Source of the DNA: Rana temporaria | Lineage: Eukaryota > Chordata > Amphibia > Anura > Ranidae | Reading direction: 5' to 3' | NCBI RefSeq assembly: GCF_905171775.1 | Contig: NC_053500.1 | Location: 124,226,241 to 124,290,240 of the forward strand | Length of the DNA stretch: 64,000 nucleotides | Part shown: positions 53,875 through 63,847 of the stretch, piece by piece | How positions within the stretch are numbered: position 1 is the first letter of the stretch | Layout of the letters: each line of letters begins with the position of its first letter | Made by a program: the position numbers and the translations under genes | Notes under the pieces: generated by a model | Seen by the model: the letters and a program-made list of their open reading frames with translations, nothing else | What the model was told of the DNA's origin: nothing | Databases searched by the model: none

Positions 53875-54690
53875 ATAGTGCCTCATCTCTGGTGACAGTG
53901 GGAGGAATAGTGCCCCATCAATGGTGACAGCGGGTGGAATAGTGCCTGGTCTCTGGTGACAGTGGGAGGAATAGTGCCTGGTCTCTGGTGACAGTGGGAG
54001 GAATAGTGCCTGGTCTCTGGTGACAGTGGGAGGAATAGTGCCTGGTCTCTGGTGACAGTGGGAGGAATAGTGCCTGGTCTCTGGTGACAGTGGGAGGAAT
54101 AGTGCCCCATCATTGGTGTCAGTCGGAGGAATAGTGCCCCATCAATGGTGTCAGTCGGAGGAATAGTGTCCCATCAATGGTGACAGTGGGAGGAATAGTG
54201 CCTGGTCTCTGGTGACAGTGGGAGGAATAGTGCCTGGTCTCTGGTGACAGTGGGAGGAATAGTGCCCCATCATTGGTGTCAGTCGGAGGAATAGTGCCCC
54301 ATCAATGGTGACAGTGGGAGGAATAGTGCCTGGTCTCTGGTGATAGTGGGAGGAATAGTGCCCCATCAATGGTGTCAGTGGGAGGAATAGTGTCCCATCA
54401 ATGGTGACAGTGGGAGGAATAGTGTCTCATCAATGGTGTCAGTGGGAGGAATGGTGCCCCATCAATGGTGACAGTGGGAGGAATAGAGCCCCATCAATGG
54501 TGACAGTGGGAGGAATAGTGCCTGGTCTCTGGTGATAGTGGGAGGAATAGTGCCCCATCAATGGTGTCAGTCGGAGGAATAGTGTCCCATCATTGGTGTC
54601 TGTGGGAGGAATAGTGTCCCATCATTGGTTTCAGTGGGAGGAATGGTGCTACATTGTTGGTGTCAGTGGGAGGATTAGTCCCCCAAGGGC
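53875..54690. repeat. 32-bp minisatellite, about 25 units
   Basis: The unit is TGGTGACAGTGGGAGGAATA plus GTGCCTGGTCTC, alternating with forms ending GTGCCCCATCAA and with GTGTCAGTCGG. Variants cluster in short blocks that recur, suggesting duplications of several units at once. Confidence 0.93.
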
Positions 54691-54760
54691 CAGATAAAGG
54701 CAAACAAGGGGCCACATCTGGGCTGCATTTTTGATACCCCGGTGCATTGATGGGTAAGTG
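54691..54760. mobile_element. hAT-like right-end relic after the array
   Basis: AAGGGCCAGATAAAGGCAAA, GGGGCCACATCTGGGCTGCA and TTTTTGATACCCC resemble the right end of GGGCCGGAT/GCCCGCGG hAT elements. If right, the 32-bp array also lies in a hAT element whose left end was lost at the group A insertion. Confidence 0.4.
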
Positions 54761-55420
54761 TCATGCAGCGGATAACTTAAAAAAGGAAAGAAGGTGCTTA
54801 TAGTGTATGTATAGATTCATACACAAAACATTTTTCCTTTTCATTCCTATATTAAACGGAACTGGTTGTTTTATAGGTAAGGGTTCACATGTACTTTAAA
54901 TGTTGTAAAACGTCAGTGCCCAGTGCTAGAAGTCATAGACATTTTGACTTGGTGCCAGGAAATGTGGTGGTTTTATTTTGTTTTTTATAATTGGATGCTA
55001 ACGTAATTGGCTGTCATGGTTGTAGCTTTTATTATGAGTCCTCGGTTCCATATTTAGAAATGCACACACCCTGGTCCCTGCTGAGCTACTCCTATACCGC
55101 TGACGCAACTGCGTGAAATGAGGATAATGTTCCGAATGGGGCTCCTCCACCCTGTGTCATCCATCCTGCCTGTTAATATCAGATCAACTATAGTAAGTGA
55201 CTTGGGAACAAAAGGTTCCTTTGTTCTAGTGTGGGGTAATTGTGTGAAAATATGACGGCTATTTCAATTGCTGATCTCCAATCTACTCTCGGCCTACGCG
55301 CGCTTTACCCATACAGCAACCATTTAATGCACTTGCTTCTACAAAGGCAGAGGGCTTCCCCTTCATGTTGTATGCGGAGGGCCTGAATTGGGGGTCAGCC
55401 TTTACATTCCAGATCACAAA
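54761..55420. other. Low-copy spacer
   Basis: No repeat ends, arrays or recognisable exon. Confidence 0.35.
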
Positions 55421-56149
55421 TAGCCAGATTCACGTAGATGTGCCTAACTTTAGGCGGGCGTAGCGCATCTCATATACGCTACGCCGCCGTAAGTTAGAGA
55501 GGCAAGTACAGTATTCACAAAGAACTTGCGTCCTAAGTTGCGGCGGTGTGGTGTAAATGGGCCGGCGTAAGCGCGCGTAATTCAAAGTAGGCTGTAGTGG
55601 GCGTGTTGTATGGTAATGAATTGTGACCTCACGTAAATGACGCGCCTAACGAACGGCGCATGCGCCGTCCGTGAATGTATCCCAGTGCGCATGCTCAAAA
55701 TCACGTCGCAAATAGTCAATGCTTTCGACTTAAACGTTACCTATGTCGTTCCCACGTCGAATTTTTAATTTTTTACGTCGTTTGCGTAAGTCGTCCGTGA
55801 ATGGGGCTGGACGTAATTTACGTTCACGTCGAAACCAATACGTCCTTGCGGCGTACTTTGGAGCAATGCACACTGGGATATGTCCACGGACGGCGCATGC
55901 GCCGTTCGTTAAAAACGTCAATCACGTCGGGTCACGAGTCATTAACATAAACCCCCCCCCCCCCCCCCCCCCCCTGTTCCTCATTTGAATTAGGCGCCCT
56001 TACGCCGGCCCATTTACGCTACGCGGCCGTAACTTAGGAGGCAAATGCTTTGTGAATACAGCACTTGCCTCTCTAACTTACGGCGGCGTAGCGTATATGC
56101 CATACGCTACGCCTGCCTAACGTTGCGCCCACCTACCTGAATCTGGCTA
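55421..56149. mobile_element. Group B fold-back made of two right halves
   Basis: Normal copies have distinct left and right halves. Here 55421-55738 is the reverse of the right half, and 55743-56149 is the right half forward: GCATGCGCCGTCCGTGAATG..CCCAGTGCGCATGC mirrors ATGCACACTGGGATATG..GGACGGCGCATGCGCC. The family left-half mark CTAGGTGGCG is absent. The match runs about six bases into the flanks (ACAAATAGCC / GGCTATTTGT), and no 5-bp duplication is seen. Confidence 0.85.
55952..55974. repeat. C-run, 23 bases
   Basis: Uninterrupted C-run in the right arm of the fold-back, where other family members have ACACGCCC. Likely length-variable. Confidence 0.95.
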
Positions 56150-56308
56150 TTTGTCAACAAGCTTTGCATTTGCTTGGATGGCATCAGTTTCATATCAGTT
56201 TAGGACGCATCTGAGATCCTTCAGAAATGGTACATTTGACTTGCAGTTGACCTCCTGACATGCCTCAAGGGATTTTCTATTCCCATTGACTTGACAAAAC
56301 CCACGCAA

Positions 56309-56714
56309 AGCGGAGTTCTGCCAATTTTTTTTTTTTTTTTTTTTTTAAAGTCAGCAGCTACAAATACTGCAGCTGCTGACTTTTAAAATAAGGACGCTTA
56401 CCTGTCCAGGGCACCCGCGATGTCGGCACCCGCGATGTCGGCACCCGATACCGATCGATCCCTCGGCTTTCAGGTGCTGCTGCCGCCATTTTTGCTAAGG
56501 GAATCAGGAAGTGAAGCTTTTCGGCTTCACTTCCTGGTTCTCTGCTGCGCAAACGCGACTCGTGCTGCGCGATCTCACTGGTCCCTGCTGTCTTCTGTCT
56601 CCCAGGAGAAGGCGCTGGAAGTGGTGTAGATAGCCGTGGGTGGCTCGGGTATCTATGCCCAGAAGTGGGAGCAAAATACCTGTATTAGATCCAAAAAGTG
56701 GGTGGAACTCCGCT
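56309..56714. mobile_element. TTAA-class element (AGCGGAGTTCTGCC)
   Basis: Starts AGCGGAGTTCTGCC and ends GGTGGAACTCCGCT before TTAA (56715-56718); the left TTAA has decayed. Contains a T-run, the AGTCAGCAGCTACAAATACT/ GCAGCTGCTGACT hairpin, and CGCTTACCTGTCC. The same hairpin recurs at 61455 and 62765. Confidence 0.8.
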
Positions 56715-56718
56715 TTAA

Positions 56719-56935
56719 GGAGTAGTTCCAGCCTGTATAAAAAAATATGTAAACGTCCGCAGCTACAAATACTGTAGCTGCTAACTTAATTAAAAAATAA
56801 CAACCCAAAAGGTACCGAAAATACTTAAAAAAAAAATAAAAAAACGAGGTGGGAGACTGTACCTTGTGATCTTTGACGTCATCAGTGTGGTTCAGGTAGA
56901 ACTCCATCTCCAAATGGTTGCCTGCCTATCCCCCC
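56719..56935. mobile_element. Adjacent partial copy of the same TTAA class
   Basis: GGAGTAGTTCCAGCCTG follows the shared TTAA directly and is followed by GCAGCTACAAATACTGTAGC. Truncated on the right at a C-run (56931-56941). Confidence 0.55.
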
Positions 56936-57319
56936 CCCCCCTTTTTTTATATAGATAGTCATACATGGCCACATCCAAGCAGCAGATGCTTCCCATTCGT
57001 TATTGAATTAAAAGGTCTTCCCGCAGAGGTGTAAATCGCATTTTTGTGCGATGCTCAGATCCTTCACATCACAGCCCCCCTACTCTTAGATCTCAGTCCC
57101 ATTCTTACATTAGTGTTCTCAGTCCCCCCTGCATATAACAATCCCCAATGGGGTGGGGGGATTGTGATATGCCATTTAGTGATGTCTGCCCTAGAAGGCC
57201 AGTAATGTTACTGACCATCGGATGTTCCAGCTTACTGGAAAATCTCTGTGCTGCAGGTGACCCTTTTTTAGTGCGACTTCATCTATAATTTTACTGGGGG
57301 AGCAATAGGACAGGTTTTA

Positions 57320-57569
57320 GGCTGCATTCACACCTAGGCGACAAAACGCCTGAAGGGGCGAATTTCCATTGATGTCTATGAGATGGTTCACATCTCACGC
57401 CGAAACGCTGTACGCCGAACGGCCTGAAAACAAGTCCCGGACCCTTTTTTTCAGGCGGCATTGGTGTTCGGGCATAGACATCAATGGAAATTCTTTGTAA
57501 AAAAAAAAAAAGGAAACAAATCGCGGCAAAATACGCTGGCGTACGCGGCGTTACAATGTGAATGCAGCC
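57320..57569. mobile_element. Group F MITE
   Basis: Ends GGCTGCATTCACACCTAGGC and CAATGTGAATGCAGCC; flanks TTA (57317-57319) and TAA (57570-57572). Inner GCGACAAAACGCC, TTTTTCAGGCGGC words match the elements at 29209 and 45219. An A-run sits at 57499-57511. Confidence 0.85.
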
Positions 57570-57961
57570 TAAGGATCGCCAGAAGTCCCCAGGCCTGTCG
57601 GTATTGGCCAGTCTTGGTGGTACATTGCAGCTACTGTGAGAGAAAATACTTTTCCCACCTGTTTTGCCAGCAATTTAAGCACTTGGCTCGGAGTCAATAA
57701 TAAGTCTATGGCTGTCCCAAACAGGCCATATGACCCGTGACTGACCTTCCTTCAAACCCGAGTGAAAACAGACATCAAAATGATTTTTCTAAAGCCACAA
57801 GCCTCAGTCTGTTAAGCATTTAACGCTAGTCTGACTGAGTTTGTTGACAGAAACGCTTAGTGCTTCGTACGTAGCCCAGAAGGCAACGGAACGCTTGCCA
57901 AAGTGTCTGGGCAGTGCAGTCATTGACTGGCCCGCTCCTGCACCTGCCTGGTTTGTATTAA

Positions 57962-58446
57962 AGCGGGAGTTCACCCATAAAAAAAGTTTTACCCTTAGAT
58001 TGATGCTCATTTTGTCTAGGGGAATCGGCTAGTTGTTTTAAAATCGAAGCAGTACTTACCGTTTTAGAGAGCGATCTTCTCCGCCGCTTCCGGGTATGGT
58101 CTTCGGGACTGGGCGTTCCTATTTTGATTGACAGGCTTCCGACGGTCGCATCCATCGCGTCACGAGTAGCCGAAAGAAGCCGAACGTCGGTGCGGCTCTA
58201 TACTGCGCCTGCGCACCGACGTTCGGCTACTTTCAGAAAATCGTGACGCGATGGATGCGACCGTCGGAAGCCTGTCAATCAAAATAGGAACGCCCAGTCC
58301 CGCAGCCCATACCCGGAAGCGGCGGAGAAGATCTCTCTCTAAAACGGTAAGTACTGCTTCGATTTAAAAAAAAACACCCGATTCCCCTTGACAAAATGAG
58401 CATCAATCTAAGGTTAAAAAGTGTGGTTTCCGGGTGAACCTCCACT
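57962..58446. mobile_element. Complete group E fold-back, near-identical arms
   Basis: Ends AGCGGGAGTTCACCC and GGGTGAACCTCCACT, with TTAA at 57958-57961 and 58447-58450. Arms of about 235 bp pair with few changes (CGACGGTCGCATCCATCGCG against CGCGATGGATGCGACCGTCG). The loop is about 15 bp. AAAACGGTAAGTACTGC, a strong donor-like match, occurs in both arms and so on both strands. Confidence 0.93.
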
Positions 58447-58450
58447 TTAA

Positions 58451-59160
58451 CTCGAGTAATTGCCATTTCATGTTTTTTATTTTAGTTCAATAGAGGCTTT
58501 TGGTCGTTAACTTGATGCCCTGTGCAGGCTCGGGCCTAGCTTTGTTGCCATAATAACAAAGGAGTGAAGAGGACAACGCTTAGATGAGTGTCGCCACGGC
58601 AACACTGTGGAAATGGAGCCGTTGCTATGAAACCATCGTCTGAGGCCTGGCGGCCATTTCCTGGAGAGTGATGGATTGGGGGGCTAAAGGCAAAACTTTG
58701 CCTTGATATTAATATACTCTGCATTAATACACACCATATTAATAGAAAGTATTACTCAGAAGCTTCAAAATAAGTCTACGTTTCATTTTTCTGCAGCCTT
58801 GTAAAACACGGCCATGTAGACATGGGTTTGTCATAAAAGTAGGCTACAATCCTTTTATTTTGAAGAAGAAAAAACTTGAATGCTGTAATTTAGGAATCAT
58901 GGTGATAACGCACTTTTTAATTTAATTTAATTTTTAATCTCCTTTTATCCTGTTTGCTGGGTTACCCTCATAATATACACGTATGTTCAGCAAATCCAGC
59001 ATTGCAATGCTGGGTCCCACGCTGATATCTACTTTTACATACATCACCAATGGGTAGCTGTCTTTTGGGGGCCTTGCAGCCATGTACATGGTAAATCATC
59101 ATGGTGCTGGCTGCATAAACCAGGAGAGACTACTGGCACCTGATGATATGCTTTTTTGTG
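58451..59160. promoter_or_regulatory. Low-copy block with clustered RFX X-box-like motifs
   Basis: About 700 bp without repeat ends. GTCGCCACGGCAAC (58590-58603) fits the RFX X-box GTNRCC-NN-RGYAAC fully. GTTGCCATAATAAC (58544-58557) misses at one position and GTTGCTATGAAAC (58621-58633) is a weaker half-match. GGCGGCCATTTCC (about 58650) resembles a YY1 site. AACAAAGG (SOX-like) abuts the second motif. Could be an enhancer or promoter-proximal element; not tested. Confidence 0.35.
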
Positions 59161-59164
59161 TTGG

Positions 59165-59425
59165 GCCCCTTTCACTCTGCCGCAACTTAAAAGTAGCGTG
59201 ATTTTACTGCAATTTTGCGGCTGTGATTTTGCCGCGAAATCTATGGAACTCAACTCGTATGAAACCCTGACCAAGTAGTACAGGGAGTCGCACATACAGT
59301 ATATGAATGGTTATTATTGGAAATCGTGGGGAACGACTTGTCATGTCTTTGCAGTCCCAAGTCGCAAAAAATCCAATAAAAATAGTCTTTGCGCTAGAAA
59401 TGTTCAATTCAAAGTGATAATACAC
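59165..59425. mobile_element. Group F-type left fragment
   Basis: GGCCCCTTTCACTCTGCCGC opens a group F-like element with GCGGCTGTGATTTTGCCGCG inside; the right end is missing. Confidence 0.45.
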
Positions 59426-59428
59426 TGA

Positions 59429-59899
59429 GGCCCTGTACACATGGCCGGGAATCCCATCAGGAAAAAAACTTTGGTTTTCCTGACGGGATTCCTGGCAAGC
59501 TTTTCTTGCAAAGCCGTGCATACAGGCGGCCATTCAAAAGAACCGCCGTTTTTTTTTGAATGGCAAGAACGCGGGGACATCATCGACTATGACGAGCCAG
59601 CGCTTGTCACATTCGATGCCGTCGCCGCCATCTTGCTACACCCCACACTAAACTTGTATGCTACTGCGAATGCGTCAAACTCTTATCGAGCATGCACGGG
59701 TTTACCTGGGACAGGTAAGCATACAGACGACCGGTTTTCTCGGCAGGAAACACTCTGCCGGGAAACCCGACGAGAAAATAGAGAGCAGGTTCTCTATTGA
59801 TGGAAAAACTGCTAGGGAGCATACACACGGCCGGGATTCCTGGTCAAATGCCCTCCTGGCAGTTTTCCTGCCGGGAAAACCGGTCGTGTGTACGAGGCT
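59429..59899. mobile_element. Group A MITE, CCGGGAATCC subfamily
   Basis: Ends GGCCCTGTACACATGGCCGG and CCGGTCGTGTGTACGAGGCT, flanked by TGA at 59426-59428 and 59900-59902. Internal TTTCCTGACGGGATTCCTGG and ACTATGACGAGCCAGCG words. 471 bp. Confidence 0.83.
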
Positions 59900-59902
59900 T
59901 GA

Positions 59903-60470
59903 CCAAGTAATCCCTTTTAATGAGATTGCTTAATGTGAAACAATCTGGCTAGCACCATACTCCTTGCAGCTCAATGATCAACGGGAAATTAATAGCTGCG
60001 AAAACAAGGGCATACAAGCGCACAATCAATACACTCACAAGTGAAGGTGAATAAACAGCCTCAAACAATTCCTCCAATAGAGAGCCTTAGCGAGGGACAC
60101 ATCCATGCTTCAGAGTGAATGAGAAGACTGCTGGATGGGCTGGCTCCACAGACGCCGGCTCATCATCCTGCTGCCTCCGTGCGCGCCCACTTCCCCCGCT
60201 GCGCGATCGCGGCCGGTAATTGAGCCAGCGGCTTTACAGCCTTGTAGGCCGCAAAGCCGTGGTCTCAATTACTGGCGGGCGCCAGGTCACAATTTCTTGT
60301 CGCCACTGCGACCTGGCGCCCGGATATTGTCGACCCCTGCGTGCTTGTGCCAGCATCTCAGACTGTGATGTTTTTTAGCACAAATTGAAGTGGAGCAAGC
60401 AAGCGCCCGGGAACACGTATGCTTCATAACACAAATAAGGGTGATGCTTTGATCTCAGGATGCAACCTGG
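59903..60470. other. Low-copy block with a GC-rich inverted pair
   Basis: Contains GGTAATTGAGCCAGCGGCTT against AAGCCGTGGTCTCAATTACT and GGGCGCCAGGTC against GACCTGGCGCCC (60195-60325). Otherwise unassigned. Confidence 0.4.
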
Positions 60471-60722
60471 GACACAGCTTCATCGGGACAAACCTCTAGA
60501 TGCGGGACTGTCCCAGCAAATCCGGGACAGTTGGCATCTATGGAGAAAGCCAAAGGACGTGCATTTTCAGAAGACGGGTTTGCTTCCATTTATGGCTCAG
60601 TATGGTTTGCTGCCCGAGACCAGGCCTGATTCTCTTCCCGTGATGTTCTAGTATATTAATTGTGCCAGAATCTCAGACTGTGATGTTTTTTTAGCACGAA
60701 TTGAAGTGGAGCGAGCAAGCGG
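60348..60722 (+). repeat. 60-bp direct repeat, copies 313 bp apart
   Basis: GTGCCAGxATCTCAGACTGT, GATGTTTTTTAGCAC, AATTGAAGTGGAGC and AAGCAAGCG occur at 60348-60407 and, with small changes, at 60661-60721. Between them is a fragment (about 60494-60545) with CCGGGACAGTTGGCATCTAT, the end of the 17.5-kb element family. Confidence 0.75.
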
Positions 60723-61394
60723 AGTCGCGTTGTTGCTGCGAGCTGAATCGCTAGGCCTGGATATGTCACCGACTGATGAGAGAAGGAAATGTAGGTCAGA
60801 CATCAAGGGAAGCAATCAGGATACAGAGTCAGACACTAATCCCTGCAAGTGTCTGTGCTGGGTGTCTGCATATGTGCACTATGCGGAATGTAATACTATG
60901 TGTCTGCTATGCACACACTCTGGTATGTTGTATGACATTGTCACTAGCTGTATAGCTTGCTGTCTGTTTTGATTATTGCCTGTGCTTGTGTAATTATACG
61001 TTTAGCTGCGGCGTGTGACTGGTGCGCGCACATTCTTCAAGTCAGCGTGGCATTCCGAGAAGTAATTTCAGGAATCCAAATCTTCCACCCGTACAGTCTT
61101 TTCCTCTGCTGCTGCATGCTTCAGTTTTTCCACTAAGTGTATATTCTCCCGCATGTGTCATCATTCATAGAGGGACTTGGCTTCTTCCTGCGCTGAACCT
61201 TATAGGGATATTAAAACTGTCTTTTTATTGCACTCATGTCTAGGTATGCCAAGTGCTTTACAGACCTTAATCCATGTATGTCTCTGAATTTTCTGTGTCT
61301 GTCGTTGGAACTCAGTCTAGGGATTTCAATGTAAAATTCAAGTTCTAAGCGGCCATTTAGTATTTTGGGAAGTTTGGAAAAACTGTGCTAATCG
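60723..61394. other. Low-copy spacer
   Basis: No repeat ends or arrays recognised; no credible exon. Confidence 0.35.
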
Positions 61395-61398
61395 TTAA

Positions 61399-61416
61399 AG
61401 TGGAGGTTCTGCCGAA

Positions 61417-61453
<37 letters not shown>

Positions 61454-61690
61454 TCAGCAGCTACAAATACTGCAGCTGCTGACTTTTAAAATATGGACAT
61501 TTACCTGTACAGCGTGCCCGCTTTGTCGGCAGCAGAAGATGAGCAATCGCTAGTCCCTTGGCTGCACCAGCTGCCATCCTCGGTGAGGGAATGGGGAAGT
61601 GAAGCGTTGTGGCTTCACTGCCCGGTTTCATTACTGCGCATGCGCGAGTAGCGCGGTGCGCCGTCACTGGTCCCCGCTCTCTCCTGGGAA
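61399..61690. mobile_element. TTAA-class element, left part
   Basis: AGTGGAGGTTCTGCC after TTAA (61395-61398), then a long T-run, the CAGCAGCTACAAATACTGCA hairpin and ACATTTACCTGTACAG, matching 56309-56714. Its right portion is missing beyond the group B insertion. Confidence 0.7.
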
Positions 61691-61695
61691 CAGTG

Positions 61696-62395
61696 GGGTG
61701 GATTCAGGTAGGGGCGCGCACTACTACGAAGGTGCAGCGTACCGTTTTTACGCTACGCCTCCGTAAATTACTTGAGCTACGCTTCATTCACAAAGCATTT
61801 GCTCTGTAATTTGCGGGGGCGTTTCGTAAAAGTGGCCGGCTTAAGCGCGTGTAATTTAAATGATCCCGTAGGGGGCGTGGATCATTTAAATTAGGCGCGT
61901 TCCCGCGCCGAACGTAGTGCGCATGCTCCGTCGGGAAACTTTCCCGAAGTGCATTTGCTTCGACGGGAACGTAAATGGCGTCCAGCGCTATTCACGATCC
62001 ACTTACGCAAACGACGCAAATTTCGAAAAACGCAAGGGGGAACGACGTCCATACTTAGCATTGGCTGCGCCTCCTAATAGCAGGAGCAGCCTTACGACGG
62101 AAGCGCCGTACGCAAACGACGTACAACTCGAACGCCGGGCGCGCGTACGTTTGTGAATCGGCATGAGTATGCAATTTGCATACTCTACGCTGACCACTAC
62201 GGGAATGCCACCTAGCGGCCAGCGTCAGAATGCAGCCTAAGATACGACGGCATAAGAGCCTTATGCCAGTCATATCTTAGGCTACAGTGGGCGTATCGGG
62301 CTTTCTGAATACAGAAAGTCGATACGCCGACGCTACTTAGCAATTACGCTGCGTATCTATGGATACGCAGGCGTAATTGCTACCTGAATCTACCC
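61696..62395. mobile_element. Group B element, duplication CAGTG
   Basis: The 700-bp element begins GGGTGGATTCAGGTAG and ends CTACCTGAATCTACCC, flanked by CAGTG at 61691-61695 and 62396-62400. Reversed relative to 14234. Landmarks: GAACGACGTCCATACTTAGC, CACCTAGCGGCCAGCG. A separate subfamily (TACCCC end). Confidence 0.9.
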
Positions 62396-62678
62396 CAGTG
62401 TGTTTCCCAGAAGGCAGCGGGGGCTGGGGTAGGGGCGTGGCTGTCGCAGTAGTGTATTCCATGAAGTGGGTGCACATCCCTGTCTTAGACAGGGATCTGC
62501 ACCCCCCTCCCCCTGAAAGGTGCCAAATGTGACACCGGAGGGTTCCGAAAAGCGGAGGTTCCATTTTTGGCCACCGTGGCCGGGAAAGAATGTAATGCAG
62601 TGCAATCTGCATTGCATTATTTTTAGTGGAGCACAGGGGAGACATACAGGGTCTAAAAGACCCTACATGTCTCATTAA

Positions 62679-63083
62679 AGAGAACCTGTCACCCAAAACA
62701 TCATCACATATGGGACTTTTTGTCCCATAGCAGTGGGAGGTCCGCCCACCGCTGCAAAAATTAAAAGCCAGCAGCTACACATACTGTAGCTTCTGGCTTT
62801 TAATAACAGGACACTTGCCTGTCCTGGAGTCCAGCGATGCTGGCGCCGCAGCTGATGTTTCCATCAGCTGTCGGGTGCTTAGGCGCCATTGTAGGTAAGG
62901 GAACCCGGCAGTGTAGCCTTATGTCTTCACGCCGGAAACCCTACTGCGCATGCGCGAGACTCCGCTCATATCTCTTACTTGCTCAGCGGCTGGGAGAAAG
63001 GAGAAAGCCAAGCTGTGACAACAGCCACGACTGTGGCTCCCAGAAGAGGAAACAAATGAGCGTAAGTGGAATGGAACTCTGCC
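62679..63083. mobile_element. Complete TTAA-class element
   Basis: Starts AGAGAACCTGTCACCC and ends TGGAATGGAACTCTGCC, with TTAA at 62675-62678 and 63084-63087. Contains the CAGCAGCTACACATACTGTA hairpin and ACTTGCCTGTCCTGG. 405 bp. Confidence 0.85.
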
Positions 63084-63261
63084 TTAAATAAAAAAAAAAA
63101 AATGTAGTTGTAAAAAGTTGGTTGCACCCAAGCAAATAAAATCGTTTTCAATGGTGCCCATTTACATCACATTACATCAGTGTGACTCGGCACAGAGTAT
63201 TTTTGGAAACGGTTCCTATTCTACTTTGGTGCGATTCCACAACAATTTTGTCCCTATAGAC

Positions 63262-63839
63262 TAGGGTTGTCCCGATACCACTTTTTTAGGACCGAGTACA
63301 AGTACCGATACTTTTTTTCAAGTAGTCGCCGATACCGAATACCGATACTTTTTTTAAATGTGTCCCCAAATGCAGCCATGTCCCCCACATATGCAGCCAT
63401 GTCCCTCTAGCCATGTCCCTCACATATGCAGCCATGTCCCTCACATATGCAGCAATGTCCCTCTAGCCATGTCCCTCACATATGCAGCAATGTCCCTCTA
63501 GCCATGTCCCTCACATATGCAGCAATGTCCCTCTAGCCATGTCCCTCACATATGCAGCAATGTCCCTCTAGCCATGTCCCTCACATATGCAGCCATGTCC
63601 CTCTAGCCATGTCCCTCACATATGCAGCCATGTCCCTCACATATGCAGCAATGTCCCTCTAGCCATGTCCCTCACATATGCAGCAATGTCCCTCTAGCCA
63701 TGTCCCTCGATGCGGCGGCGGGGGGGGGGGGGGGGGAAAGTATTCTATTTAGGTATCAGGGGTATTTGCACGAGTACTCCCGCAAATACTCGGTATCGGT
63801 CCCGATACCGATACTGGTATCGGTATCTGGACAACCCTA
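63262..63839. mobile_element. hAT MITE with internal minisatellite, duplication CTATAGAC
   Basis: The 578-bp sister of 11235-11761: ends TAGGGTTGTCCCGATACCAC and GTATCTGGACAACCCTA, CTATAGAC at 63254-63261 and 63840-63847. The internal array (about 63363-63712) is longer than in the sister and ordered differently. A G-run lies at 63720-63736. Confidence 0.94.
63363..63712. repeat. 35-bp minisatellite inside hAT MITE
   Basis: Alternating CACATATGCAGCAATGTCCCT and CTAGCCATGTCCCT blocks (21 and 14 bp), about ten composite units with some single blocks doubled. Confidence 0.92.
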
Positions 63840-63847
63840 CTATAGAC

